DNA of 64,000 nucleotides from a virus, in the IMG/VR virus record IMGVR_UViG_3300028738_000015, positions 1-64,000 of that record; one strand, given 5' to 3'. The position numbers were made by a program, and so were the translations under genes. Of this stretch, positions 48,436 through 57,831 are shown one piece after another. The first letter of the stretch is position 1; the number at the start of each line of letters is the position of its first letter. The notes beneath the pieces are model-generated. The model was given only the letters and a program-made list of their open reading frames with translations, did no database searches and was not told the DNA's origin.

Positions 48436-51400
48436 TACGAATAAGATATTATAAAGTTAGTAATTACATTTTTAAGATAGAAATACTTAGGAATATATGA
48501 TTTATCAACATTACCTAATAAACGTTTTCCTTTATATACTATCTTTACTTTAATCCATTGCCCACGCATCTGTGATTTTGCTTCAAAGGTATTAAAAGTT
48601 TGAGTACTTAATGGTCCAAAATTATTTTTATTAGTTGAAGGAATTATAGGTATATTCCATGCATGTTCTTTATATTCAGGATTAGTCCAAAATTCTGCAT
48701 TATTAATAAAAGCCTTTTTTTCCGATTCTTGATATTCTGTTTTCCAACTAATATTTTCTATTTCTTCTGGACACATTACCATTAAGTGAGAACGAAATTC
48801 TTTTTCAAATGAACTTACATCTTGTTTCTCTGCAGAACCATTAATAATAAATTCAAGTTCAAAATTATTAGGAATAGTATTATTATAAAAATATTGATAA
48901 TCTCCTTTGTTATGTTCCCAAATAGTAAACCGATTTGCATCTATTCCATTAGAGAATGAAAATAATCTTGAATCAAGTTTCATATAGAAATTTGTATCAT
49001 AAGAATAGAATCCACTAAAGAAATCAAGTTTTTCATTAAATACTAAAGTAAAGTAATTACCATTACCTAGTTTAAAAGTAAACAGTATTTCTTTGTTCTC
49101 TTCATCAAAGACACTTATAATACCTGTTTGTTCTTCTGAATATAAATCTTGTGGAAGTTTAGTAATTATACCTTTAATGAACTTGAAAATATCAGTTACT
49201 TGTTTACTAGTTACTAAATCTTCTGCACCAAAAAGAACATTACCACTAGTTGTTGATGCGCCGGCAATTCTCCATATCTTTTCATTATCCCAATCAACAC
49301 CATAACATCCTTTATCACCACTACAAATACTTTCTTTATGAGTAGTTCCAAAGTCAGCAATTTTCTTTGACTGAGAAGAAAGAACAGTTTTATCACCAAG
49401 TACTATCTCAGAACTATCTTGACTCGATTGAAGTTTCGTTGAACCATACAATTGGATAATATTCTTTCTTTGGATAATAAATAAAGTAGAATTGATAGTA
49501 ACTAATTTTTTTATCTCTCCACCTTCAAAATTAAAGTCTTGATATTGTCCTATTGGTAACTGTCTATACTGATCTACAAAAGCGCCATCAACATGTACAT
49601 TACTAAAGTAAATTCTATTTGCTGCAGTATTACTTTTCATAGTAAATATCTCATCAAATGGCAATAATGTATATGTTCCTTTTGTTTCATTATATCCACC
49701 ATTTATCTCCCATGACTCTTTAAAGAATTGATTTGTTTTGTTTCTCCATATAAAATCTTGCACTATGGTATCATAGTTTGCTTCTAAGGCATTTTTAAGT
49801 ACGTATGGATAGAATGTATCATCTGCACTAGGAACTCTCAAATTTGAGTTGGTAAATGACTGTAGATACATATTAAACGCTATACCACATTGCCATGAAC
49901 GTTCCCAGTTAGTAATATTTTCAGGAAAGGTATTCCATCGAATACAACGCATAAATGTATTTTGAGAAAACAAATCACCTTTATAAAATTTCTTTGCAAC
50001 ATAATTTTCTTCTGCAAACCACGAATTGTCATTATCTATTATTGAATAATTTTCATCAAGAATATTATATGAATTTTTTATAGAATCAATGTATTCTTGA
50101 ATTGTAGCATATTTACATATATCAACAATAGCACTATTCAAATTACGATAATCCGGATTATCCGTTGTAAACACAGTTGCTTCTGAATGATACTTTCCAA
50201 CTTTTGTTGTTGTACAACCAAAATAAGGTGTTGCAGTCATTGATAAGTTAGTCGCTACTACTGGTAATGAATTTGAATCAAGATTATTCTCAAATGGTGA
50301 AACAAGACGTGATCCAAATGGCCATTCAATATCAATATTTTCAAAACTTATTATAACTGGACGTACATCTACTTCATTGTCAGTTGTGCTTTTTTTTGTT
50401 CTATTAATAAGAATACCGGCATCTTTTAATTGATCTCTAGATTGATCAAAATAATTTTCAATTACTTTTTGTGGTGGATCATTACTACCATCCCATACTT
50501 CATCACCAAAAACATCTAAAATACTTTTCATTCTACTTGAAAAACCTGTAGTAGATAATACTTGATTCTCTTGAATAATATTTGCAGTTATCTTTATTGC
50601 AATTGGATTTGATATTATATGATAATTGTTTGATATACTTGGTTCAATAAGACGTTCTGATAAATCTTGATAAGCTATTATTGAACTAGTATGTGGTTTA
50701 TATTTATTTTCTATATTATTATCAGTTACAAGAGGATTAAAACCTTGACCAAGTGCATCAATCTTTACTTTTGGTCGTAAATAATAATCTCCAACAATAA
50801 CTAATTTTTTATTGAGTAAAAGGTCAGGAGTAAATACACTATATTTATTAGTTTTTAATCCAAGAAAATAATCCCTATGGTCATAATATCTTGCCCACAT
50901 ATCATTTGCAGTTGGATTATTATAATATGTCCATTTTTGACTAGCATCAGTTTCTTGTTCGCGAACTAATATTTCTTCTTTATTCATTACCTGTAACTCA
51001 GTAACACCCCATTTAGTAATACTCCATCCTTGAGAATATCTTTCGATTTTAATTACTGGAAATAACTTTCTATCACCACCTAAAAATGGAAAAGCAACAT
51101 CAATATTATGAGTTCCTAGTTTAGTTGATTGACTAACTTCTCTATCCCCTGCAGTTGTTGGCGATACTCCACGATAACATTCAAAGGTATTTTTAAAACC
51201 AACAGCTTCTACCATAGCACAACTATAACCTTGGCATACGACATTCTCTTGTCGGTTACCTTGTACAAAATAAATAGTAGTTATATTGGGAAGTAATGCT
51301 TTATTAGTTTGATAATATTCATAAGCAAAGTCACGAATAAATTCTACACCCATAAGTTTAAAATGAAGTTGTTTTAAATCATCAGCATTTGTACTATGAC

Positions 51401-52814
51401 TTATTACTCCTTTTCTTGGAAACTTATAAAGACCATTATAGTTATCAATCGTTTTAAGTGTGTCTGCGGGACTTTCATTGAAGTACTGATGTCTATTATC
51501 AATATAGGTACGAAAGTCTGTATAATTCATGTCTGGTATTGTTCCATTGGCATTAGTAAGTGTTACTCCTTCATACCAACCACAAACAGGAAATACTGGT
51601 GTTTTATATTGACCATCAATTAAAAATGAAACACCCATAGGATAGATTTCATCTTCCATATATTCAAAGTCTTTTGAATCTTGGTCATAGACTTTATCAA
51701 TATTATTTTCATTTTTAATAACAGCATGAGGAATAATAAGAGAAGCCATTTCTTTAAGCATATTATAATCAATAGCGCGACCTTTCCAATTAGCACCATA
51801 ATATCTATCTTCATGTTGTACCTCAGTTTCCGCAATATCAAAAGCCATATTATCTTTAAAGAGTTCTTCAAATGTAATATCTTGAACTCCATTATTACCA
51901 TTGAATATAATATTGACCGAACCATTTATAATCTTTGTAGACTTAGTAATAAGTTGCATTGACTTACTCAAAGTATCTGAGGTTCCATAATAATGGACAA
52001 AACCGACAGAAACCTTTTTATAGTTTGAGTCGGTATTTGTAATCTGTAATTGTACTTGTTTTGATACTCTTTGTTCACCAGTGTTCAATACTCCTGAAGA
52101 ACTATTAAACTCTTTCGAACCACTATGAATATAAAATGGACCAACTTCTTTTATGAATGGTGTTGTATTTAATGATTCATCTTCATAACGAATATAGAAA
52201 AAATAAGTACCTGGTTTAATTGAACCATTGTCTTTTACTTGTCCTTGAACATCCGGAACTTTAGTAATACTTTTTTGATGAACAAACAATACAATATCAT
52301 CAAGATTAGTATATGAACGAAGTGTTTTTTTACCATCTTGGTCAATACCGGTATTGATAATAATATTCTTATTAAGTCCATCACAGATATATAAATCAAC
52401 AGAACCATCATAACTATTTTTAGCAATCATTTCAAGTAATTTTCCTTTTGTAAAACCAAGTACTGATTGATTAATAGAAAGTCTATCATTTGGCCCATTA
52501 GGAATAATAAGAAGTGTTTCTTCTACCCATATAGTACCATTACTTCCTTTGAATGAATAAAAATTTATTTTTTCATTATCGAAATCATGAGTTACAATAT
52601 AAATGATGCCATTGAATGATACACATCCAATAGGAACTTCATTAGTACCAAAAGAAGCAATGTTTTTTGTACCACGGATATTGGTAATAGTAAACCCATG
52701 ATCGTCCTTAGAAACAATACTTCCATTAAGCATATAGGTATAACTATTCTGTGGCATCAACGTATTATCAATACCTCTTTTCATACCACCTAGAAATGTA
52801 TTATTATGTTGCAT
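48435..52814 (-). CDS. Large tail protein, crAss 'muzzle'-like (tail stabilisation) protein
   Basis: 1,459 aa, largely beta-rich. The N-terminus MKRGIDNTLMPQNSYTYMLN followed by repeated strand units (GCVSFNGIIYIVTHDF...) suggests a propeller-like or solenoid tail body. No enzymatic motif. In phage crAss001 a protein of similar size (the muzzle) sits at the tail tip below the hub; the order here, hub-like gene then this gene then cargo genes, agrees. P22 gp10-like is an older description of the same position. The assignment is by size, composition and gene order. Confidence 0.65.
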   Translation of the reverse strand: MQHNNTFLGGMKRGIDNTLMPQNSYTYMLNGSIVSKDDHGFTITNIRGTKNIASFGTNEVPIGCVSFNGIIYIVTHDFDNEKINFYSFKGSNGTIWVEETLLIIPNGPNDRLSINQSVLGFTKGKLLEMIAKNSYDGSVDLYICDGLNKNIIINTGIDQDGKKTLRSYTNLDDIVLFVHQKSITKVPDVQGQVKDNGSIKPGTYFFYIRYEDESLNTTPFIKEVGPFYIHSGSKEFNSSSGVLNTGEQRVSKQVQLQITNTDSNYKKVSVGFVHYYGTSDTLSKSMQLITKSTKIINGSVNIIFNGNNGVQDITFEELFKDNMAFDIAETEVQHEDRYYGANWKGRAIDYNMLKEMASLIIPHAVIKNENNIDKVYDQDSKDFEYMEDEIYPMGVSFLIDGQYKTPVFPVCGWYEGVTLTNANGTIPDMNYTDFRTYIDNRHQYFNESPADTLKTIDNYNGLYKFPRKGVISHSTNADDLKQLHFKLMGVEFIRDFAYEYYQTNKALLPNITTIYFVQGNRQENVVCQGYSCAMVEAVGFKNTFECYRGVSPTTAGDREVSQSTKLGTHNIDVAFPFLGGDRKLFPVIKIERYSQGWSITKWGVTELQVMNKEEILVREQETDASQKWTYYNNPTANDMWARYYDHRDYFLGLKTNKYSVFTPDLLLNKKLVIVGDYYLRPKVKIDALGQGFNPLVTDNNIENKYKPHTSSIIAYQDLSERLIEPSISNNYHIISNPIAIKITANIIQENQVLSTTGFSSRMKSILDVFGDEVWDGSNDPPQKVIENYFDQSRDQLKDAGILINRTKKSTTDNEVDVRPVIISFENIDIEWPFGSRLVSPFENNLDSNSLPVVATNLSMTATPYFGCTTTKVGKYHSEATVFTTDNPDYRNLNSAIVDICKYATIQEYIDSIKNSYNILDENYSIIDNDNSWFAEENYVAKKFYKGDLFSQNTFMRCIRWNTFPENITNWERSWQCGIAFNMYLQSFTNSNLRVPSADDTFYPYVLKNALEANYDTIVQDFIWRNKTNQFFKESWEINGGYNETKGTYTLLPFDEIFTMKSNTAANRIYFSNVHVDGAFVDQYRQLPIGQYQDFNFEGGEIKKLVTINSTLFIIQRKNIIQLYGSTKLQSSQDSSEIVLGDKTVLSSQSKKIADFGTTHKESICSGDKGCYGVDWDNEKIWRIAGASTTSGNVLFGAEDLVTSKQVTDIFKFIKGIITKLPQDLYSEEQTGIISVFDEENKEILFTFKLGNGNYFTLVFNEKLDFFSGFYSYDTNFYMKLDSRLFSFSNGIDANRFTIWEHNKGDYQYFYNNTIPNNFELEFIINGSAEKQDVSSFEKEFRSHLMVMCPEEIENISWKTEYQESEKKAFINNAEFWTNPEYKEHAWNIPIIPSTNKNNFGPLSTQTFNTFEAKSQMRGQWIKVKIVYKGKRLLGNVDKSYIPKYFYLKNVITNFIISYS

Positions 52815-53457
52815 GGTAATGTCTTTTTGTAATGAATTTATATTCCGGACTAATAATGAAATTATGAATCTCTTCTATATCATTGTTTGATAAATCACCC
52901 CAGCTAACATATGCAGCCTGTATTTCATAATCAGAATCCTGACATATCTGTAGCCATCTCCATTGAGCAATACGAGGTGGAATAATACTAGCATCCTCTT
53001 CATGCATCTTCTTAATACAATAAGCATAACATGCTGTTTCATATCCACGTTTTACAAGTGGAAAACCAACTTCATCAACCGGCAATGAATAGTAATCAAT
53101 AAAACACTTCTGAGGGGTCTTAGTAGTACTAAACTGTACATACTGTCCTTGATAAGTACTATGTTTTATCTTCTGACCGGATTCATCAAAAACATTTTCT
53201 AATTTGAATACATCAGGTGGAACCAATGCACGATTAGAACGAATGACTAATGTAGGATCATCAACAGAAGTAGGTTCTCCAATTTGAACTTTCTTATTCA
53301 AAATTAATCCTACTGGATCAGTAAGATATTCTGAAACAACTTCACTACACCATCGCATTATTTGTATCTTACTTATCTGAGTCCCTTTTATTGGAAACGC
53401 AGACAACAACCGAACATATATTTCGGCTGCTGTAAAGAATTTATTATTCGGATTCAT
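52804..53457 (-). CDS. Tail hub / connector-like protein (P22 gp4 position)
   Basis: 217 aa. An all-helical N-terminus (YVRLLSAFPIKGTQISKIQI), a beta-rich middle ending CFIDYYSLPVDEVGFPLV, and a helical C-terminus. The 'IDYYxLPVDExGFPLVxRxxExAC' pattern is one I associate with head-tail adaptor or tail-hub proteins of crAss-like and other podoviruses. It overlaps the tail protein by 11 bp. It probably forms the ring joining the portal vertex to the tail. Confidence 0.6.
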   Translation of the reverse strand: MNPNNKFFTAAEIYVRLLSAFPIKGTQISKIQIMRWCSEVVSEYLTDPVGLILNKKVQIGEPTSVDDPTLVIRSNRALVPPDVFKLENVFDESGQKIKHSTYQGQYVQFSTTKTPQKCFIDYYSLPVDEVGFPLVKRGYETACYAYCIKKMHEEDASIIPPRIAQWRWLQICQDSDYEIQAAYVSWGDLSNNDIEEIHNFIISPEYKFITKRHYHAT

Positions 53458-53623
53458 CTTTATTAGATTTTAATTCTATATTTTGATAAGCAAAAACTCC
53501 ATGTACATTCCTTGCTGTCTTTACATACAACTCATTTGGTCTATACTCTTTATTGCTATCCTCTACTACCTCTTTCAGTTTCTGGTAGTACTCTTCGTCG
53601 TGTGCTGTCGAACGCTTATTCAT
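53444..53623 (-). CDS. Small hypothetical protein, 59 aa, in the late operon
   Basis: An ATG at 53623 opens a 59-codon frame that fills the gap between the Gln-rich protein and the hub-like gene and overlaps the latter by 14 bp. The translation (KRSTAHDEEYYQKLKEVVED ... YVKTARNVHGVFAYQNIEL) is charged and helical and reads as a normal protein. Its codons (CAC, GAC, AGC and CTG present) look genuine. No family recognised. Confidence 0.6.
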   Translation of the reverse strand: MNKRSTAHDEEYYQKLKEVVEDSNKEYRPNELYVKTARNVHGVFAYQNIELKSNKDESE

Positions 53624-53625
53624 AA

Positions 53626-53994
53626 TTATTGCATTGGTTGTTCTGTTACAGAAGTTGCTGTCTGTGGTGTTGCTTGTGATTGTCCTTGTGACTGTAGTTG
53701 ATCAGTAGCTTGTTGAATCAACTGTTGTGCCTGTGCTTGTGGAATACCACCCTGTATTAGTTTAGCAAGAATATCTTCCGGCTTAGCACCTTGTTGTAAC
53801 ATTTTGATAATTTCTTGTATCATTTGAGCAGTTTGTTCTTCTGACATCTGTGTACTGGCCGGAGCCGATGTTTTAGCAGGAACAGATGATTTACCTTGTG
53901 CTTGTTGCACTTGTTCTTTAGTATAACCTTTAGAAGGTGTCGTTGTCTTAGCAGTACTTGCTGCAGCATACTTTGTTTTGTCAATTGTTGCCAT
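53626..53994 (-). CDS. Gln/Ala-rich small virion protein
   Basis: 122 aa. A Thr/Lys/Ala-rich first half, then a helix (EEQTAQMIQEIIKMLQQGAK) and a second one with an IPQAQAQQLIQQA pattern, ending in Gln/Ser/Thr-rich disordered sequence. The helix-PEDI-helix layout resembles a small oligomeric bundle. No cysteine, no membrane segment. Function unknown, presumably a minor virion or assembly factor given its place. Confidence 0.55.
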   Translation of the reverse strand: MATIDKTKYAAASTAKTTTPSKGYTKEQVQQAQGKSSVPAKTSAPASTQMSEEQTAQMIQEIIKMLQQGAKPEDILAKLIQGGIPQAQAQQLIQQATDQLQSQGQSQATPQTATSVTEQPMQ

Positions 53995-53996
53995 GA

Positions 53997-54500
53997 TTAA
54001 AATTTTATATTATTATCTTCTAATGAATGTAATTTATTTTTATAAAACTTCCCAAATGATACATAAGGGAAACCATATCTTATCTTATCCGGAGAAAAAA
54101 AATAATCGCAATTAATACGAGTATAAAATCCTTTTCTCTTTGAACGTTCTTTGTCTTTCTGACGACCTTGGTATTTAGTACTTGATGTCAATGTCATCAA
54201 ACTTAATAACCCAACTTTATTTATTTTTATAGTATTTCCTTTAAAGAGTTCTTCTACTATTATAGAAACATATGCAAAGAACACTTTATAGGCCATACCT
54301 CTTATAATTTGGCTTTTCGGATGCGTATTGGTAGAAAAGGTCACATGAGATAAACGAGGTCTAAAAAGGGTATCTATGTAAGCCGTTTTGCGTACGCCAA
54401 ACTTATTGTTTTCATTAACCACATCATGATAATCAAATTCCTCTTTCCTAAACTCTTTTACCTTTTTATTAATCCGAGTCTTCTTTGAAAATACTTCCAT
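53997..54500 (-). CDS. IHF/HU-like DNA-binding protein
   Basis: 167 aa, strongly basic. The central region AYVSIIVEELFKGNTIKINKVGLLSL resembles the helix-turn-strand of IHF/HU proteins (helix, then LxxGxxIxIxxxGxL). A K/R-rich stretch (RQKDKERSKRKGF) follows where the DNA-wrapping arm would lie. Crass-like phages encode an IHF-like protein among their structural genes, which supports the call. It may bend or pack DNA at the portal vertex. It overlaps the FISUMP gene by 32 bp. Confidence 0.6.
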   Translation of the reverse strand: MEVFSKKTRINKKVKEFRKEEFDYHDVVNENNKFGVRKTAYIDTLFRPRLSHVTFSTNTHPKSQIIRGMAYKVFFAYVSIIVEELFKGNTIKINKVGLLSLMTLTSSTKYQGRQKDKERSKRKGFYTRINCDYFFSPDKIRYGFPYVSFGKFYKNKLHSLEDNNIKF

Positions 54501-55452
54501 TTATATCTTTATGAGGATTTATACCATCACGGAACTGAGCCGAGTAATTCTCTTTCATATCAATACCAAAATACTTTTCAACCGGTTCAAAATATTCTGT
54601 TGTCTTATCCGAATGAGTACGATACTGATACTCTCCAAATGGTATATTCTGTTCTCTAGTAAATCGTGGCGTCTCAATAGCTTTATCATCTGGAATGATA
54701 TAATCAATATTATTATAAGTAATAATAAAACCTTTAATATCATTTTGAATAAAATTATATACATTATTTTCATCATTATTATATGCTATAACTGCTCCTT
54801 CTATTCCAGCAAAATTACTACTAATTAAATCACCATTACGATAATGTTTTGTTGCAAGATTTTGTTGTAACCATACTTGATTACCTATTTTAATAGTATT
54901 GTATATATTACCATCTATATCTGTAACTGAACCTTCATTTATTTCATTATCTTTTATGCATCGAATACTAAAACCTATATCTAAATAACTAGTTTGGTTA
55001 TGTCCAAAAACATCAGCATCTAATTGTACGCCACTAAAAAGTGCAAGATTAGTAGAATATCGAGAAGTAGACCACCATGAAGCATTTCCACGCATATTAT
55101 AAGAACCACTAACAGTATCATATTGGCCACCTGGTAATGCAGTAAACCCACTTTCATTAGTAGTATTTGGGTCTTGCCATAACCAATGTTCATCTCCAAG
55201 TTCCTTTACTTTAGCACCCGCAACATATGTTCCTCCTAAATAATCAACTAAATTACCCCATTCAGCAATAGTTGGAATATGATATCCTTCTGGTGCAATT
55301 CCTCTATCATCTATGGCAGCATACCAATTATAAAGTCTACCATATTTAATAGTTTTTGTTGTTTCAGGAACTTTATGATAATCTTTCCATGAAACACCTT
55401 CATAGAATAATTCACCGTCAACTTCTACTTGTTCTGTTATAACTAAATACAT
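54469..55452 (-). CDS. Protein with permuted FISUMP (C-type-lectin-like) domain
   Basis: 327 aa. Residues ~38-168 (GRLYNWYAA ... APEGYHIPTIAEW ... TNESGFTALPGG ... WWSTSR ... GFSIRC) are the C-terminal part of a FISUMP domain (Fib_succ_major), a Bacteroidota-typical fold related to C-type lectins. The block that normally comes first (DIDGNIYNTIKIGNQVWLQQ) appears afterwards, at ~178-197. The order is therefore circularly permuted, or a second copy is truncated. The C-terminal third is unrelated. It is probably exposed on the virion and may bind glycans of the host surface. Sequence of ~54690-55100 is very AT-rich, suggesting acquisition. Confidence 0.7.
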   Translation of the reverse strand: MYLVITEQVEVDGELFYEGVSWKDYHKVPETTKTIKYGRLYNWYAAIDDRGIAPEGYHIPTIAEWGNLVDYLGGTYVAGAKVKELGDEHWLWQDPNTTNESGFTALPGGQYDTVSGSYNMRGNASWWSTSRYSTNLALFSGVQLDADVFGHNQTSYLDIGFSIRCIKDNEINEGSVTDIDGNIYNTIKIGNQVWLQQNLATKHYRNGDLISSNFAGIEGAVIAYNNDENNVYNFIQNDIKGFIITYNNIDYIIPDDKAIETPRFTREQNIPFGEYQYRTHSDKTTEYFEPVEKYFGIDMKENYSAQFRDGINPHKDINGSIFKEDSD

Positions 55453-55454
55453 AA

Positions 55455-56111
55455 TTATTGTCCTCCATTATCTTGTTGTTGCTGTTGTTGTGGTTGCTTT
55501 ACTGGAACATTCTTTGTCTCATCAACACCATTATTTGCAAAGTCTACCGGCATACCTAATTTTGCAGCAATATGTTGAAAAGTAATTATCTCTAACTGCC
55601 TTTCATTATTCTCTCCAATAGGATATGCTGTTGTTTGATAGAAGTAACCTATAAGTGTATTTGGTTGCTCAAAAATAGCATGTATCTCTACAGGTCCTAC
55701 TGCAGTAGTATTTAATTGAAGATAAGCACCTACATCAGCAAATGCTATTTGACTACCACCAAATCGATGATATTCATAACTTGCCAATTCTTCAAAAGAA
55801 CAATAATGATACTGTGGTTTATTAGTACCATCCGGGCCAAAGTATCTTATATTACGTTTACCAATACCCTGCATCAATTTACAAGGTAAAGTCAATTTCT
55901 TATAATGTGCATCAAAATCAGTAGTTATACCAAAAGTAATTTGAAAGAATGCCGTCAATGGTTCTCCGGAAACATATAACGCACGTATAAGCGTAGCCCG
56001 GGAGAAGTTTATCATATCAATAATCCATTCATCATGCAATATCTGATCATCGGTAAGATGTGGTTTTAATTGAAGTTTTAAACTCTCAACTATCTTTTCT
56101 AATGTTACCAT
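55455..56111 (-). CDS. Ring/connector-type virion protein, 218 aa
   Basis: An N-terminal helix pair (EKIVESLKLQLKPHLTDDQI, WIIDMINFSRATLIRALYV) leads to a beta-rich middle and a C-terminal helix (IITFQHIAAKLGMP). It then ends in a disordered KQPQQQQQQ-type tail. Adaptor or ring proteins between portal and tail in podoviruses have this shape. It is transcribed just after an internal terminator (56124-56158), so its level is likely lower than that of the capsid genes. No specific motif. Confidence 0.5.
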   Translation of the reverse strand: MVTLEKIVESLKLQLKPHLTDDQILHDEWIIDMINFSRATLIRALYVSGEPLTAFFQITFGITTDFDAHYKKLTLPCKLMQGIGKRNIRYFGPDGTNKPQYHYCSFEELASYEYHRFGGSQIAFADVGAYLQLNTTAVGPVEIHAIFEQPNTLIGYFYQTTAYPIGENNERQLEIITFQHIAAKLGMPVDFANNGVDETKNVPVKQPQQQQQQDNGGQ

Positions 56112-56123
56112 ATTTCTAGTATT

Positions 56124-56158
56124 AAAAAAGGGTAAGTAGACATATCCTACCTACCCTT
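56124..56158 (-). terminator. Internal late-operon terminator (minus strand)
   Basis: On the minus strand AAGGGTAGGTAG and CTACTTACCCTT form a 12-bp stem with one mismatch around a 7-base loop, followed by a run of T (complement of 56124-56129). It lies between the 315-aa and 218-aa genes, and the next start codon (56111) begins 12 bases after the T-run. It probably reduces expression of downstream genes rather than stopping it. Confidence 0.75.
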
Positions 56159-56183
56159 CTTGGATTTAATTGAAAGTTATTTA

Positions 56184-57131
56184 TTAAGGCGCTGTTTCCA
56201 ATGCCACAACTCTTGCAGTAAGACTATCCAATGGATTTACATTCAATGCAACATATCCATTAAAAGCAGTATCAGGAGCAGCAACAACATCTGCCATAGA
56301 TGGTACAACACCAGCATTAGCAACAGCAATAGCAGCAAACAAATTATCATCTACTAAGGCCAATGGCATATAGAAATTATAAACCTGTTCTCTATCAGCA
56401 AATGCACTAGCAGAAACATTTTCATATCCTTCTGTTTTTGCAACAATAGTAAAACAACAATAATCAACTCCCTCAGTAGGCATAACAACACGTTGTCCTG
56501 CATTTTCTTCCTTAATCATAAAGATACGACTCAATTGATCATTTGTCAATGTATCTTTCTTAGGAGCAGTTGTAAGTACTTGTGTGAAGTTATCATCGAA
56601 AATACGAACAGTAACCGGTTGTCCTTTTTCTTTTGCAGTAAGAACAAGTGCAGAAGTACCAGCAGCACCCGTACGAGTAGCTACTACACAAGCACCACTG
56701 TTTACAGCATTTGAAGTTCTCATTACATCTGCATTGATTGCATCAACAAGACCATCAACAACAGATTGTTTATCCGCAGTCAAAGTAGCCGTATTGGTCA
56801 ACTTATAACTATAAGTATGACTTACTGGGAACTGATGATTTCCGGAACCATCATACAATGGTTGACGTGTAACCTCAATTTCAAATAATCGTTGATCACC
56901 GGTAGTCTTAGCAACGAATGCAGGGGTAAGAGTTATCACTGCAGCAGTACCAACAGCAGATGTTTTCTTTATAATACTTGTCTTACCATTAAACGGAATA
57001 TCAATTCCATATTTTTTACATACAAGATGTTTGATACCAGTAGTCACATTACCTTCGTAATACATTCCAAAGTCTTTCGGACCAATGGTATTAAATAGGT
57101 AGTCTTGTCCACCTCTTATTAAATTACTCAT
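56184..57131 (-). CDS. Virion protein of unknown role, 315 aa
   Basis: Thr/Ala/Val-rich and beta-rich, with many strand-like segments (AVITLTPAFVAKTT, ACVVATRTGAAGTSALVLTA) and ASN/Gly turns. No signal peptide. This is the style of decoration, auxiliary-capsid or tail-tube-like proteins. It lies two genes after the capsid-adjacent 260-aa protein and is the last gene before the internal terminator, so it should be abundantly made with the capsid. Its exact place in the virion cannot be told from sequence. Confidence 0.5.
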   Translation of the reverse strand: MSNLIRGGQDYLFNTIGPKDFGMYYEGNVTTGIKHLVCKKYGIDIPFNGKTSIIKKTSAVGTAAVITLTPAFVAKTTGDQRLFEIEVTRQPLYDGSGNHQFPVSHTYSYKLTNTATLTADKQSVVDGLVDAINADVMRTSNAVNSGACVVATRTGAAGTSALVLTAKEKGQPVTVRIFDDNFTQVLTTAPKKDTLTNDQLSRIFMIKEENAGQRVVMPTEGVDYCCFTIVAKTEGYENVSASAFADREQVYNFYMPLALVDDNLFAAIAVANAGVVPSMADVVAAPDTAFNGYVALNVNPLDSLTARVVALETAP

Positions 57132-57143
57132 GATTTTTATTTA

Positions 57144-57827
57144 TTAATGTTTGAATTTTAATTCATTATTGAAAGTAGGATATCGACTATCTTGTATGCC
57201 CTCTAAATACATGCGAGAAGCAACTGTAACGATTTCAGAACATACCTCTTTGTCAAATATACTTTCACTTGAATTAGTAGTATCCATTTCCGATATAACC
57301 GGAGGATTGATAACGTAATTCATCCTAAGTTTTGGATAACCAGTACCACTTGTTGAATAGGGCGCGTAAATAAATACTTTTTTTACAACAGCCCCATTCA
57401 CTTCAAGGTTTTGTAAATTGTAATAACAATTAGTTGGTGTTGGCTTACTATAAATGCCATTTAAAATAGTAGTCTGCTCATTTAATGAAAGAGGATTACA
57501 TTTACCTTCATTATTTGGAACAACCTCTATTACCAACTTTGTTATCAATCTACAATCTTTTGGTAAATCAATTGTAAATGTTTTATACCTATAAACATCC
57601 CATTCTTCCAACCATACTCCAACAACTAAATAAGGACCAACAGTAATAGGCAAAAGCTGTATTGCAAACTTCTTGTTTGTATCAAAGTTATCAATCTTGT
57701 TTGAAATAACTTCTTCTGTTGCTAAATTTAGAATAGTTGAAAATTCAAGTGGTAGAACAGTGCCTACACGTGACTTCCTAACAATAGTCAGAAAATCTTT
57801 ATACATATCTACAATTAATACCGGCAT
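57144..57827 (-). CDS. Ring/connector-type virion protein, 227 aa
   Basis: An N-terminal helical part (YKDFLTIVRKSRVGTVLPLE and FSTILNLATEEVISNKID) is followed by beta-rich sequence and a C-terminal helix (EIVTVASRMYLEGIQ). Similar overall shape to the 218-aa protein downstream. Such pairs of related small proteins form stacked rings below the portal in crAss-like phages. Call from shape and position; no diagnostic motif. Confidence 0.5.
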   Translation of the reverse strand: MPVLIVDMYKDFLTIVRKSRVGTVLPLEFSTILNLATEEVISNKIDNFDTNKKFAIQLLPITVGPYLVVGVWLEEWDVYRYKTFTIDLPKDCRLITKLVIEVVPNNEGKCNPLSLNEQTTILNGIYSKPTPTNCYYNLQNLEVNGAVVKKVFIYAPYSTSGTGYPKLRMNYVINPPVISEMDTTNSSESIFDKEVCSEIVTVASRMYLEGIQDSRYPTFNNELKFKH

Positions 57828-57831
57828 AATA

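Noticed and set aside
54469-55452. Diversity-generating retroelement target
   Set aside because: The FISUMP fold is lectin-like, but I saw no reverse transcriptase, template repeat or accessory gene in the window.
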